Below are positions 1-8,708 of a stretch of 64,000 nucleotides of DNA, in pieces. This DNA is from Cellvibrio sp. PSBB006 (lineage in GTDB: Bacteria; Pseudomonadota; Gammaproteobacteria; Pseudomonadales; Cellvibrionaceae): the NCBI RefSeq assembly GCF_002162135.1, contig NZ_CP021382.1, positions 4,896,001 to 4,960,000 of the forward strand, in the 5' to 3' direction. The position numbers and the translations under genes were made by a program. Numbering within the stretch: position 1 is the stretch's first letter; each line of letters begins with the position of its first letter. The notes under the pieces are model-generated. The model ran no database searches and was not told the origin of the DNA. It saw only the letters and a list, made by a program, of their open reading frames with translations.

Positions 1-1524
1 CAGCTGGACAGCACAGGACAGCATCTGCTGATTGCTGATGATCGCGCCAATCTTCATTTATTCGATATTGCTAAACCAAACGATATCCAACGTCGTGAAG
101 GGGTGCCGACAGAGCGCGGTCAGGTCACCGCCATGCAATTTCTGATCGGCACCGGATCGGTTGCTATAGGTACTGATACTGGCAGCGTCAGCCAATGGTT
201 TTTGGTGCGTGACGCGGACAATCAATACCACATCAAACCGGTACGGGATTTTGAACCACTACCCGGCAAGGTGACGACCATTGCGCCGGAACACAACCGT
301 CGCGGTTTTTGGGTGGGAGATGATCAAGGAACCATTGGTGCATACTACGGAACCTCTTCGCGCACATTACTAGTGGAGCCCATCGCCGATACTGCAATCC
401 AGCATTTAGCGATATCGCCCATTAATGGCCGGTTGCTGGTCATGGATGAAAATCGCCAAATCCATGTTGCGGATGTGTGGAATAAACACCCGGAAATTTC
501 TTTCAGTTCACTGTGGCAAAAAGTCTGGTACGAAGGCCGTTCAGAACCGGAATATATTTGGCAGGCCTCATCCGGTAGCGATGAATCGGAAGCCAAGATG
601 AGCTTGGTTCCGCTTTCGATTGGTACACTGAAGGCGGCAATGTTCGCCATGTTATTCGCCATTCCCCTGGGCATCATGGGAGCCATCTACAGCGCGTATT
701 TTATGACGCCCAAGCTGCGTGGTTACGTGAAGCCGACTATTGAGATTATGGAAGCCTTGCCGACGGTTATTCTCGGTTTCCTTGCCGGTTTATGGCTGGC
801 TCCTTTCATTGAAAATCATTTGCCGGCAACGTTCAGCATTCTTTTTCTGATGCCGGTGATGATGCTAATGGTTGCATTTTTCTGGAGCCGCTTACCCGCT
901 GCCATTCGCAACCTGATACCCGACGGATGGGAAGCGGTAATTCTGGTTATCCCGATCCTGTTGACAGGCTGGGCTTGTGTCGCTGCCAGCCCTCACGTGG
1001 AGGTCTTGTTCTTCGACGGCAGTATGCGTCAGTGGTTTACTGACAATGGCATTACCTATGATCAACGCAATGCGATGGTTGTTGGTATTGCGATGGGCTT
1101 TGCCGTGATTCCTACCATTTTTTCAATCGCGGAAGATGCATTGTTCAATGTGCCGCGCCATCTTACGCAAGGTTCATTGGCGCTCGGTGCGACGCGTTGG
1201 CAAACGATGGTTGGGGTTGTATTGCCCACAGCCAGCCCCGGTATTTTTTCGGCGGTGATGATGGGTTTTGGCCGTGCAGTAGGTGAAACGATGATCGTAT
1301 TGATGGCGACCGGCAATAGCCCGATTGTGAACTTCAATATCTTCGAAGGCATGCGCACCTTGTCAGCCAATATTGCGGTAGAACTGCCGGAAACTGCGGT
1401 AGGTAGCAGTCACTTCCGCGTTCTATTCCTCGCTGCCCTGGCGTTGCTTGCATTGACCTTTATTGTTAATACGCTTGCTGAAATAGTGCGTCAGCGGTTG
1501 CGCCGACGTTACAGCAGCCTGTGA
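1..1524 (+). CDS. pstC: Phosphate ABC transporter permease PstC (5' end outside window)
   Basis: Inner-membrane permease subunit of the high-affinity PstSCAB phosphate importer. The frame is open from base 1, so the N-terminus lies outside the window; a GTG at 103 is internal. The first roughly 180 visible residues are soluble and rich in short beta-strand-like repeats, resembling a beta-propeller insert, as in the long PstC form of Pseudomonas-type bacteria rather than the short E. coli form. After it come about six hydrophobic segments. The C-terminal EAA-type loop that contacts the ATPase is clear (ALGATRW, then GRAVGETM). pstA follows with only 17 bases between stop and start, so the two are co-transcribed. 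PstS and any Pho box must lie upstream. Family assignment is firm; the propeller is inferred from residue pattern only. Confidence 0.95.
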   Translation, partial: QLDSTGQHLLIADDRANLHLFDIAKPNDIQRREGVPTERGQVTAMQFLIGTGSVAIGTDTGSVSQWFLVRDADNQYHIKPVRDFEPLPGKVTTIAPEHNRRGFWVGDDQGTIGAYYGTSSRTLLVEPIADTAIQHLAISPINGRLLVMDENRQIHVADVWNKHPEISFSSLWQKVWYEGRSEPEYIWQASSGSDESEAKMSLVPLSIGTLKAAMFAMLFAIPLGIMGAIYSAYFMTPKLRGYVKPTIEIMEALPTVILGFLAGLWLAPFIENHLPATFSILFLMPVMMLMVAFFWSRLPAAIRNLIPDGWEAVILVIPILLTGWACVAASPHVEVLFFDGSMRQWFTDNGITYDQRNAMVVGIAMGFAVIPTIFSIAEDALFNVPRHLTQGSLALGATRWQTMVGVVLPTASPGIFSAVMMGFGRAVGETMIVLMATGNSPIVNFNIFEGMRTLSANIAVELPETAVGSSHFRVLFLAALALLALTFIVNTLAEIVRQRLRRRYSSL

Positions 1525-1541
1525 TGCCTGGAGAGATAATT

Positions 1542-3230
1542 ATGAAATCCAAATCAAACAGCATCACCAGTTGGTTTAAAAGCGGCTCTCCCTGGATCTG
1601 GCTGAACGGTGGTGCGGTAGCCGTTTCCATGGTCATGGTAATCGGGTTGCTTGCTTTGATCGCCATTCGCGGTTTCGGCCATTTTTGGCCTGCGGATATT
1701 CTGCACACCACGATTGTGGATCGTGAAGGGAATCGCCATGCCGTGATGGGCGAAGCGGTGCGCAGTGAAGTGATTCCGACCGCCGTAGCGCGTGATAATG
1801 GCTACACGGTGCCGGAAAATGTCGAACTGGTAACTCGCCATCTCATCAAGCAAGGTAATCGCGACGTCAGCTCCCGCGATTTTATGTGGTATCTCGAAAC
1901 CGGTATGGATGAATGGGAATACCCTGATCAGGCGATTGTTATCGAACGGCGCGAGTGGGGCAACTACTACGGCTATCCGGTAGAGATCCGTGAAGATGGC
2001 AATACTGTCAGCCGTTACGGCAGTGGTGATTTCTGGCAACAACTTGAGCAACGTGTTGAACGCAGTGTTAATTTATTTGCCGAGTTGCGTGAGATAGAAA
2101 AAGTCAGCATCGGTCGTATCAATAACGGATTGGAACGTTTGCGTCTGAAGGAACGGCGTTTGCAGTTGGACGGTGTAAGCGGTGAAGAGCTTGCCCGGGA
2201 ACAGGCGGAGATCGCCCAGCGGCGTGCAGAGCTTGATGCCCGATACTTGACCATTAAAGCTGAGCGCGATGAAATCCTGGCGCGCACCAAGCGTGACCAA
2301 TTACTAACGACCACCGCCGATGGAAAAGAAGTGGTTATTCCCTTCGAAAAAATCGTGCGCATTACACGCCCTAACGATATGGGTGTGGTTGCCAAATCGA
2401 TTCAGTATCTGGAGCGCTTCTGGGAATTCCTGACAGACGAGCCACGTGAGGCAAATACCGAAGGTGGTATCTTCCCGGCCATCTTCGGCACTGTGACCAT
2501 GGTGATCGTCATGTCGATCATGGTAACGCCCTTCGGTGTATTGGCAGCAATTTATTTACGCGAGTACGCTCGGCAGGGAACGGTGTTGCGACTGATTCGG
2601 ATCTCGGTCTACAACCTCGCCGGTGTACCCTCCATCGTATACGGCGTTTTTGGTCTCGGCTTCTTTGTGTATTTTCTTGGTGGCAACATTGACCAATTGT
2701 TTTACCCGGAGTCATTGCCTGCGCCGACCTTCGGTACGCCCGGATTATTTTGGGCTTCGCTGACGCTGGCACTGTTAACGCTGCCGGTAGTCATTGTATC
2801 CACCGAAGAAGGTTTGGCGCGTATTCCCAGTACGATTCGTCAGGGCAGTCTCGCGCTGGGCGCCACCAAAGCAGAAACCTTGTGGAAAGTGGTTGTGCCC
2901 TTGGCAACACCGGCGATGATGACCGGGTTAATTCTGGCTATCGCTCGTGCGGCAGGCGAAGTGGCACCCTTGATGCTGGTGGGTGTTGTGAAATTGGCTC
3001 CCTCTTTACCGGTCGATGGCAATTACCCCTACTTGCATCTCGATCAAAAAATCATGCACCTGGGTTTCCATGTGTATGACGTCGGTTTTCAAAGTCCGAG
3101 CGTAGAAGCAGCGCGCCCCCTGGTTTACGCTACCTCACTGGTCCTGGTGATGTTGATCGTCATCCTGAACATCGCAGCCATCAAAATCCGGAACAATCTG
3201 CGTGAAAAATATCGCAGCGCGTCCGATTGA
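1542..3230 (+). CDS. pstA: Phosphate ABC transporter permease PstA, long form
   Basis: Second permease subunit of the phosphate importer, 562 residues against about 300 for E. coli PstA. The ATG at 1542 is preferred because GGAGAG lies just upstream (1530-1535); a GTG at 1521 overlaps the pstC stop and lacks this. Transmembrane helix 1 (about residues 20-43) is followed by a soluble insert of about 230 residues, including a charged coiled-coil stretch around residues 180-260. The rest of the permease domain (about 310-555) follows, with EAA loop [11 protein letters not shown] and then [11 protein letters not shown]. The insert parallels the extra domain of PstC and may contact it. The gene sits between pstC and pstB with tight spacing. 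Identity is secure; the role of the insert is unknown. Confidence 0.95.
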   Translation: MKSKSNSITSWFKSGSPWIWLNGGAVAVSMVMVIGLLALIAIRGFGHFWPADILHTTIVDREGNRHAVMGEAVRSEVIPTAVARDNGYTVPENVELVTRHLIKQGNRDVSSRDFMWYLETGMDEWEYPDQAIVIERREWGNYYGYPVEIREDGNTVSRYGSGDFWQQLEQRVERSVNLFAELREIEKVSIGRINNGLERLRLKERRLQLDGVSGEELAREQAEIAQRRAELDARYLTIKAERDEILARTKRDQLLTTTADGKEVVIPFEKIVRITRPNDMGVVAKSIQYLERFWEFLTDEPREANTEGGIFPAIFGTVTMVIVMSIMVTPFGVLAAIYLREYARQGTVLRLIRISVYNLAGVPSIVYGVFGLGFFVYFLGGNIDQLFYPESLPAPTFGTPGLFWASLTLALLTLPVVIVSTEEGLARIPSTIRQGSLALGATKAETLWKVVVPLATPAMMTGLILAIARAAGEVAPLMLVGVVKLAPSLPVDGNYPYLHLDQKIMHLGFHVYDVGFQSPSVEAARPLVYATSLVLVMLIVILNIAAIKIRNNLREKYRSASD

Positions 3231-3246
3231 TAAGCGGAGCACAATC

Positions 3247-4143
3247 ATGCTAGAAACGTCCGAATTGGAAGTTACCTCATCGTCCACCGCGAACCAACCG
3301 GCTACGCGGAAGCGGCCTGACGTCGCCATTGATACGGCCAATAATCGACCTCACTCACAGGCAAACACGACTATGTCATTGACTGATGAAACCATCAAAC
3401 TGGAAGTTAAAAACCTGAATTTGTACTACGATCAAAAGCGGGCGTTGAATGATGTCAGCCTGGCTATTCCAGAGAAAAAAGTAACGGCTTTTATCGGTCC
3501 GTCGGGTTGTGGTAAATCTACATTGTTACGCTGCTTCAATCGGATGAATGACCTGGTCGACAGTTGCCGCATCGAAGGCGAGATTTTGATGGGCGGGAAA
3601 AATATCTATGCGAAAGATGTCGATGTTCCCGAATTGCGTCGCCAGGTGGGTATGGTGTTCCAAAAACCCAATCCTTTCCCGAAATCGATTTATGAGAATG
3701 TTGCCTATGGACTACGCTTGCAAGGCGTGAAATCCAAGCGCATTCTCGATACGGTGGTAGAGAACTCTCTACGCGGCGCGGCGCTGTGGGATGAAGTCAA
3801 AGATCGTTTGCACGATAATGCATTCGGTTTGTCCGGTGGTCAGCAACAGCGTCTGGTTATTGCGCGCGCGATTGCGATTGAGCCGGAAGTTATTTTGCTC
3901 GATGAGCCCGCATCAGCACTGGACCCGATTTCTACGTTAAAAATTGAAGAATTAATTTACGAACTGAAAAACAAATACACCATTGTTATTGTGACCCACA
4001 ATATGCAGCAGGCGGCGCGGGTTTCCGATTTTACAGCCTTTATGTATATGGGTGACCTGGTGGAACATGGGGCAACGGATGCGCTCTTTACCAATCCGGT
4101 GAAGAAACAAACTGAAGACTACATTACCGGTCGTTACGGTTAA
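3247..4143 (+). CDS. pstB: Phosphate ABC transporter ATP-binding protein PstB
   Basis: ATPase that powers phosphate import through PstC/PstA. Walker [10 protein letters not shown] (about residues 84-92), signature LSGGQQQR, Walker [14 protein letters not shown] and switch histidine in THNMQQ are all intact. The start at 3247 has GGAG at 3236-3239 with 7-base spacing. It gives 298 residues, with a roughly 42-residue polar N-terminal extension before the ABC fold. An internal ATG at 3373 would give the usual length of about 256 and cannot be excluded. The gene begins 16 bases after the pstA stop, and phoU begins 14 bases after its own stop. Confidence 0.97.
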   Translation: MLETSELEVTSSSTANQPATRKRPDVAIDTANNRPHSQANTTMSLTDETIKLEVKNLNLYYDQKRALNDVSLAIPEKKVTAFIGPSGCGKSTLLRCFNRMNDLVDSCRIEGEILMGGKNIYAKDVDVPELRRQVGMVFQKPNPFPKSIYENVAYGLRLQGVKSKRILDTVVENSLRGAALWDEVKDRLHDNAFGLSGGQQQRLVIARAIAIEPEVILLDEPASALDPISTLKIEELIYELKNKYTIVIVTHNMQQAARVSDFTAFMYMGDLVEHGATDALFTNPVKKQTEDYITGRYG

Positions 4144-4157
4144 GGCGGAGACACAAG

Positions 4158-4883
4158 ATGGTTATGGATATTACCAGTCATACTCACCATATTTCCCAGC
4201 AATACAACATTGAGCTGGACGATATCAGAAAGCATTTGTCGGAGATGGGCGGCATGGCCCAACGGCAGGTGAATGATGCGATCCAGGCGTTGATTGATGC
4301 CGATCTGGAGAAAGCAGAACAGGTTGTACGCGGCGATAAAGGCGTCAATCAAATGGAAATTTCCATTGACGAAGAATGCGTGCGTATCCTGGCGCGTCGG
4401 CAACCCGCCGCGAGTGATTTGCGTTTGGTTATAGCGGTAACCAAAGCGATTACAGACCTTGAGCGGATTGGTGATGAAGCCAGTAAAATTGCTCGCCAGG
4501 CCATTGCACTCAATCGTGACGGTGTGGCGCCGCGCGGCTACGTGGAAGTGCGTCATATCGGCGGCCATGTATCGCGGATGTTGCAGGACGCACTGGATTC
4601 TTTTGCGCGCCTGGATATGGACATGGCACTGCACGTAGTGCAAACCGACAAAGTCGTCGATATGGAGTACGGCACTGCCATGCGCGAGATGATCACCTTT
4701 ATGATCGAAGATCCACGCAGTATCACGCGTGTACTCAACATCATGTGGTCATTGCGCGCGCTTGAGCGTATCGGTGATCATGCGCGGAATCTGGCGCAAT
4801 ATGTGATCTACCTGATTAAGGGACAAGATGTTCGGCACAGCAGTCTGGACGACATCGCCGAGCACATACAGGATTCGGAATAA
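4158..4883 (+). CDS. phoU: Phosphate signalling protein PhoU
   Basis: Peripheral cytoplasmic regulator that couples the Pst transporter to the PhoR/PhoB system and limits phosphate uptake. The 241 residues are mostly helical and contain two repeated PhoU modules, each with the metal-binding type pattern (DLRLVIAVTKAITDLERIGDEA near residue 100 and a matching LRALERIGDHARNLAQ near 205). SD GGAG lies at 4147-4150, 7 bases before the ATG; a second ATG at 4164 is also possible. It is the last gene of the pst operon. Confidence 0.96.
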   Translation: MVMDITSHTHHISQQYNIELDDIRKHLSEMGGMAQRQVNDAIQALIDADLEKAEQVVRGDKGVNQMEISIDEECVRILARRQPAASDLRLVIAVTKAITDLERIGDEASKIARQAIALNRDGVAPRGYVEVRHIGGHVSRMLQDALDSFARLDMDMALHVVQTDKVVDMEYGTAMREMITFMIEDPRSITRVLNIMWSLRALERIGDHARNLAQYVIYLIKGQDVRHSSLDDIAEHIQDSE

Positions 4884-4912
4884 CCTGTAACCCTGTTGTG
4901 GCTCTTGAATTC

Positions 4913-4938
4913 CCGGGTGCGGATAAAATCCCGCCCGG
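4913..4938 (+). terminator. Possible weak terminator after phoU
   Basis: Imperfect hairpin: CCGGG (4913-4917) and GGAT (4921-4924) pair with ATCC (4928-4931) and CCCGG (4934-4938). It lies 30 bases after the phoU stop. No T-run follows, so intrinsic termination is doubtful. Confidence 0.3.
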
Positions 4939-5109
4939 ACCGCCTTCCCCTTTATAACTTTTCCTCCTCCTGTGACATTGAACAAGGCGCCAAGCTTGCC
5001 TTGTTGTCGTTTAGCTCTTCATAATGTGATCGTTTTTTCTTCAATCAATGTAGCTTTCAATGGCTACCTCCTGCGGATATAATGCACATACATAATATTA
5101 ATAGGCTAA

Positions 5110-5829
5110 ATGAACATGTTAGATGCCGGGCGTAATCTTACTTACCAACTTACCCATCAATTAGGTGCTGCCATCATTCAGGGGCACTACGCCGTCGATA
5201 AAACTTTTCCCACGGAAGCGGAGTTATCACAGCAATTTAATATCAGCCGCAGCGTCACCCGTGAAGCTGTCAAGATGCTGACCGCCAAAGGCCTCATCGC
5301 ATCCCGCCCGCGCCAAGGCATTCGCGTGATGCCGAGCACCCACTGGAATATGTTCGATCCCGATGTGCTTGCCTGGACTCTGAATTCGCGACCATCCCTG
5401 GAATTGCTGAAAGAGTTCACCCAGCTGCGTTTGGCTATTGAGCCGGAAGCGGCTGCGCTGGCAGCGGAGAATTATCAGGAAGAAGCCAGAATCAAGCCCA
5501 TCGGTGTAGCCCTGGCGCGCATGAAAAGCGCTGATGAGGGAAAGGACGATCCTTTGGAGGCCGATATCGATTTTCATTGTTCAATTCTTGCTGCAAGCAA
5601 TAACCGCTTCTTCTTTCAGTTGCGGGACTTTATCCAGGTAGCCCTGCGCGTGAGTATTGCAAGCACCAACCAGTTAAAAGGCGTGCTTAACGCCAACTAT
5701 GACGATCATAAAAAGATCTACGACGCGATCTGCGCCGGTAAACCGGATGCCGCCAATGCGGCGGTGCGTTCGCTGCTGCTTGAAGCCCAGCAACTGATCA
5801 ATAATTCCATCAGCAGCCGAAAATCCTGA
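5110..5829 (+). CDS. GntR-family transcriptional regulator, FadR subfamily (FCD)
   Basis: Cytoplasmic repressor-type DNA-binding protein, 239 residues. The N-terminal winged helix-turn-helix (about residues 10-75; FPTEAELSQQFNISRSVTREAVKML) is typical GntR. The all-helical C-terminal part (about 95-230) fits the FCD effector domain, which in this family usually binds sugar acids or other carboxylates, often with a metal held by Asp/His residues (DIDFHCSIL here). It precedes, in the same direction, a sugar dehydrogenase-like gene, a symporter and a lactonase, so control of those genes by a sugar or aldonate is a reasonable inference. The gap of 360 bases before the next gene suggests a separate promoter for them. 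Confidence 0.88.
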   Translation: MNMLDAGRNLTYQLTHQLGAAIIQGHYAVDKTFPTEAELSQQFNISRSVTREAVKMLTAKGLIASRPRQGIRVMPSTHWNMFDPDVLAWTLNSRPSLELLKEFTQLRLAIEPEAAALAAENYQEEARIKPIGVALARMKSADEGKDDPLEADIDFHCSILAASNNRFFFQLRDFIQVALRVSIASTNQLKGVLNANYDDHKKIYDAICAGKPDAANAAVRSLLLEAQQLINNSISSRKS

Positions 5830-6176
5830 GGCAATTCATATTTTCCCGATACCACAGGCAGGCTTGCATTGCCCGGGCAGGCGTCAATCACCTTGAACCC
5901 TTGCCCCCAAGTCTGGCAGCATGCGCTCCCTTTCTTGAATAGTGTTAAGGGCTTGCGCAGGATCTCCAGCGCCTATGGTAAAGTCGTGCCGGTCCGCTAC
6001 GCGTCCATAACACGCGGAAGCTCATGAGGATGACCGGCGGGAATATATAAATGATGCACGGGGGAACATAGGCAAAACGGTGCCAGTCTGACAAGACACA
6101 CTGCACGGGGTGCCTGGTTCCTCCATTGGATTGAAACCCCGGTTTCAACCAAAGCCAGCGGCGACAGAGCGTCGCG
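5830..6176. other. Gap between the FCD regulator and the dehydrogenase gene
   Basis: About 350 bases with no convincing gene. It holds the palindrome at 6131-6148, and presumably the promoter of the dehydrogenase/symporter genes. I could not place -35/-10 boxes with confidence. Confidence 0.5.
6131..6148. promoter_or_regulatory. Palindromic operator candidate upstream of the SDR gene
   Basis: TTGAAACC (6131-6138), spacer CC, GGTTTCAA (6141-6148): perfect 8-base arms, 41 bases before the dehydrogenase start. The symmetry and position fit a repressor site. The likely local binder is the FCD regulator, although the TGAAACC half-site also resembles LacI-family sites. Confidence 0.55.
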
Positions 6177-6189
6177 GGAGTTTAATGAC

Positions 6190-6975
6190 ATGTACAGCTA
6201 TTCGACCCATCAGGGCTATACGCGCTATGCCAGTCTGGCGTCTCGCACGGTATTTATTACCGGGGGCGCCAGCGGCATCGGTGCCAGTCTGGTGGAGGCC
6301 TTTGCCGTACAAGATGCAGCAGTGGCTTTTGTAGATATCGATCAACAAGCCGCTGACACACTATGTGCTGAGTTAGTGGCAAAGGGTCTCAAACGCCCCT
6401 GGTTTGCGTTGTGTGATGTGAGTGATATTGAAGCCTTGCGCGCGAGCATTGTTGCAGCACAACAGGCGCTCGGCGACATCACTGTGTTGATTAATAATGC
6501 GGCCAATGATCAACGCTACGATGTTCGCACATTGACAGAACAGCAGTGGCTCGATGGCTTGGCCATTAATCTGCATCCGGCCTTTTTTGCTGCGCAAACC
6601 GTACATGCCATGATGATTGCCCAAGGGGGGGGATCGATCCTGAATATCAGTTCGATCAATACTCAATTCGGACCGCCTAATCTCGCCAGCTATATCACGG
6701 CCAAAGCGGGCATGTTGGGAATTACCAAGGCACTGGCAACGGATTTTGGCAACGATAATATTCGCGTGAATTCCATCTTACCCGGCTGGGTAGCAACACC
6801 GAAGCAATTGGAGAAATGGCTGACGCCGGAACAGGAGCAGGAGTGGATGAAACGTGTGTGCCTGAAAAAACGCCTCGGTGCTCACGATGTCGCCAAGATG
6901 GCTCTGTTTCTTGCCTCCGATGATGCAGCGATGATCACCTCTCAACAATTTGTGGTTGATGGTGGCCGCGCGTAA
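6190..6975 (+). CDS. SDR-family sugar 1-dehydrogenase-like oxidoreductase
   Basis: Cytoplasmic NAD(P)-dependent short-chain dehydrogenase, 261 residues. Nucleotide-binding TGGASGIG (about residues 24-31), NNAAND, catalytic Ser in NISSIN and YITAK (Tyr/Lys pair) are all present, followed by PGWVATP. The overall pattern, including EKWLTPE and the FLASDDA end, recalls the D-xylose 1-dehydrogenase of Caulobacter, which makes xylonolactone. A neighbouring SMP-30 lactonase supports oxidation of a sugar to its lactone. The substrate (xylose, arabinose or another aldose) is not fixed by sequence. GGGAG at 6177-6181 supports the start. Confidence 0.85.
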   Translation: MYSYSTHQGYTRYASLASRTVFITGGASGIGASLVEAFAVQDAAVAFVDIDQQAADTLCAELVAKGLKRPWFALCDVSDIEALRASIVAAQQALGDITVLINNAANDQRYDVRTLTEQQWLDGLAINLHPAFFAAQTVHAMMIAQGGGSILNISSINTQFGPPNLASYITAKAGMLGITKALATDFGNDNIRVNSILPGWVATPKQLEKWLTPEQEQEWMKRVCLKKRLGAHDVAKMALFLASDDAAMITSQQFVVDGGRA

Positions 6976-7085
6976 ATAAAAATTTTATAACAACAAAAAG
7001 GATGCTTCAGCATTCGAGCAATAACAAGGCAAGGGAAATAAAAAAATACACAGTGATGTCAACAAACAACTAACGAGGAAAAGAC

Positions 7086-8651
7086 GTGAACCTTAATTCG
7101 CTTGATATGGCGGTGTTTTGCCTTTATGGCGTAGCATTGGTCTTTATTGCTTGGTGGGTATCCCGCGAAAAAGCTGGTCATCAAAAAAACGCAGAAGATT
7201 ATTTTCTTGCTGGTAAATCCCTTCCCTGGTGGGCAATCGGTGCCTCGCTGATTGCGGCCAATATTTCCGCTGAACAAATTATCGGTATGTCCGGGTCAGG
7301 CTTCGCCATCGGTATGGCAATCGCCTCCTATGAATGGATGGCGGCGATAACCCTGATTATTGTCGGTAAATATTTCCTGCCGATTTTCCTCGCCAAAGGC
7401 ATTTATACCATGCCGCAATTTTTGGAAGATCGTTACGACCATCGTGTGCGCATTATCATGGCCGTATTTTGGCTTGGCCTGTACACCCTGGTGAATCTGA
7501 CCTCTATCTTGTGGTTAGGTGCATTGGCCATCAATGCGATTACCGGTTTTGATATTACCTACGGCCTGGTCTTTCTTGCAGTTTTTTCAATTGTGTACTC
7601 GATTTACGGCGGTATGAAAGCTGTTGCGCTGACCGATATTATTCAGGTGGTATTGCTGATCTTCGGAGGCTTTTTGGTGACCTATTTATCGTTGGATAAA
7701 ATCGCGGCGGGTGAGGGAGCCTGGCAAGGTTTTACAATGATGTTGGCGCAAGTGCCAGAAAAGTTTGACATGATTTTGGAACCATCGAATCCCAATTACA
7801 TTGATCTGCCCGGTTTGTCAGTACTGCTTGGGGGTATGTGGATCATGAACTTCTCTTATTGGGGTTTTAACCAATACATTACACAGCGCGCACTGGCGGC
7901 CAAAAGCTTGCAAGAAGCACAAAAAGGTATTGCATTTGCGGCGTATCTGAAATTATTGATGCCGATTATCGTGGTTATTCCCGGTATTGCTGCGGCGGTT
8001 CTGGCTCCCGAATTAGAGCGACCTGATCAGGCTTATCCGGAAATGATGAAGTTGGTTCCTCATGGTTTGCTGGGTATCACCTTTGCTGCATTGGTTGCGG
8101 CCATCGCCTCATCTCTGGGCTCAATGACCAACAGTATTGCAACTATTTTCACCATGGATATTTATCGGCAAATTATTGATCGCAACGCTTCCGAGAACAA
8201 GACGGTGGTTATTGGTCGTTCTGTTGCGATCTTGTCAATGATCATTGCAGTGATTATTGCCCAGCCGTTGTTGGGTAACTTGCCGCAGGCTTTTCAATTT
8301 ATCCAAACCTTCACTGGCTTCTTTACGCCAGGTATTGTGGTTATCTTTTTATTAGGCTTCTTCTGGAAGAAAACTACCGGCACAGCGGCACTGGTCGCTG
8401 CTGTGGGTTCATTCGTGCTGTCAGCATTGTTTCATTTTTTCTGGCCGAGTTTGCCTTTTATCGACCGCGTAGGCATTGTCTTTATTTTGTGCGTTCTGCT
8501 AGCGGTTATTATTTCGCTTGCTTCTGGCGGTAAAGTGCAGGAAAAAGCTGTTGATCTGCAAGGCATAGAATTCAAAACCGAAGCGAGTTTCAACATCGCC
8601 ACCCTCGGTGTCGTTCTAATTTTAATCGCCCTTTACGCCGCCTGGTGGTAA
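7086..8651 (+). CDS. Sodium/solute symporter (SSS family, sugar-type)
   Basis: Inner-membrane Na+-coupled uptake protein, 521 residues with about 14 hydrophobic helices. The N-terminal region (AGKSLPWWAIGASLIAANISAEQ) and the mid-region helix AALVAAIASSLGSMTNSIATIFTMDIY are SSS/SLC5 hallmarks and are closest in feel to vSGLT-like sugar transporters. GTG start with GAGGAA at 7075-7080. It lies between the sugar dehydrogenase and the lactonase, so it most likely imports the sugar they oxidise. The gap of 110 bases before it may carry its own leader. Confidence 0.9.
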   Translation: MNLNSLDMAVFCLYGVALVFIAWWVSREKAGHQKNAEDYFLAGKSLPWWAIGASLIAANISAEQIIGMSGSGFAIGMAIASYEWMAAITLIIVGKYFLPIFLAKGIYTMPQFLEDRYDHRVRIIMAVFWLGLYTLVNLTSILWLGALAINAITGFDITYGLVFLAVFSIVYSIYGGMKAVALTDIIQVVLLIFGGFLVTYLSLDKIAAGEGAWQGFTMMLAQVPEKFDMILEPSNPNYIDLPGLSVLLGGMWIMNFSYWGFNQYITQRALAAKSLQEAQKGIAFAAYLKLLMPIIVVIPGIAAAVLAPELERPDQAYPEMMKLVPHGLLGITFAALVAAIASSLGSMTNSIATIFTMDIYRQIIDRNASENKTVVIGRSVAILSMIIAVIIAQPLLGNLPQAFQFIQTFTGFFTPGIVVIFLLGFFWKKTTGTAALVAAVGSFVLSALFHFFWPSLPFIDRVGIVFILCVLLAVIISLASGGKVQEKAVDLQGIEFKTEASFNIATLGVVLILIALYAAWW

Positions 8652-8658
8652 TTCCCAT

Positions 8659-8678
8659 ACGCCCCTTTCGAGGGGCGT
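8659..8678 (+). terminator. Intrinsic terminator or attenuator with UUCG loop
   Basis: ACGCCCCT (8659-8666) and AGGGGCGT (8671-8678) form a perfect 8-bp stem closed by the stable tetraloop TTCG, followed by TCTTGTTGTATTT. It lies 8 bases after the symporter stop and about 30 before the lactonase start, so it may lower lactonase expression relative to the symporter. Confidence 0.7.
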
Positions 8679-8683
8679 TCTTG

Positions 8684-8697
8684 TTGTATTTATACAA
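8684..8697. promoter_or_regulatory. Small palindrome before the lactonase gene
   Basis: TTGTAT-TT-ATACAA, perfect 6-base arms, 12 bases before the lactonase ATG. It partly overlaps the T-rich tail of the preceding hairpin. The GTAT/ATAC halves resemble GntR-type sites, so it is a possible target of the local FCD regulator, but it may be chance. Confidence 0.3.
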
Positions 8698-8708
8698 TCT
8701 GGTAAGTC

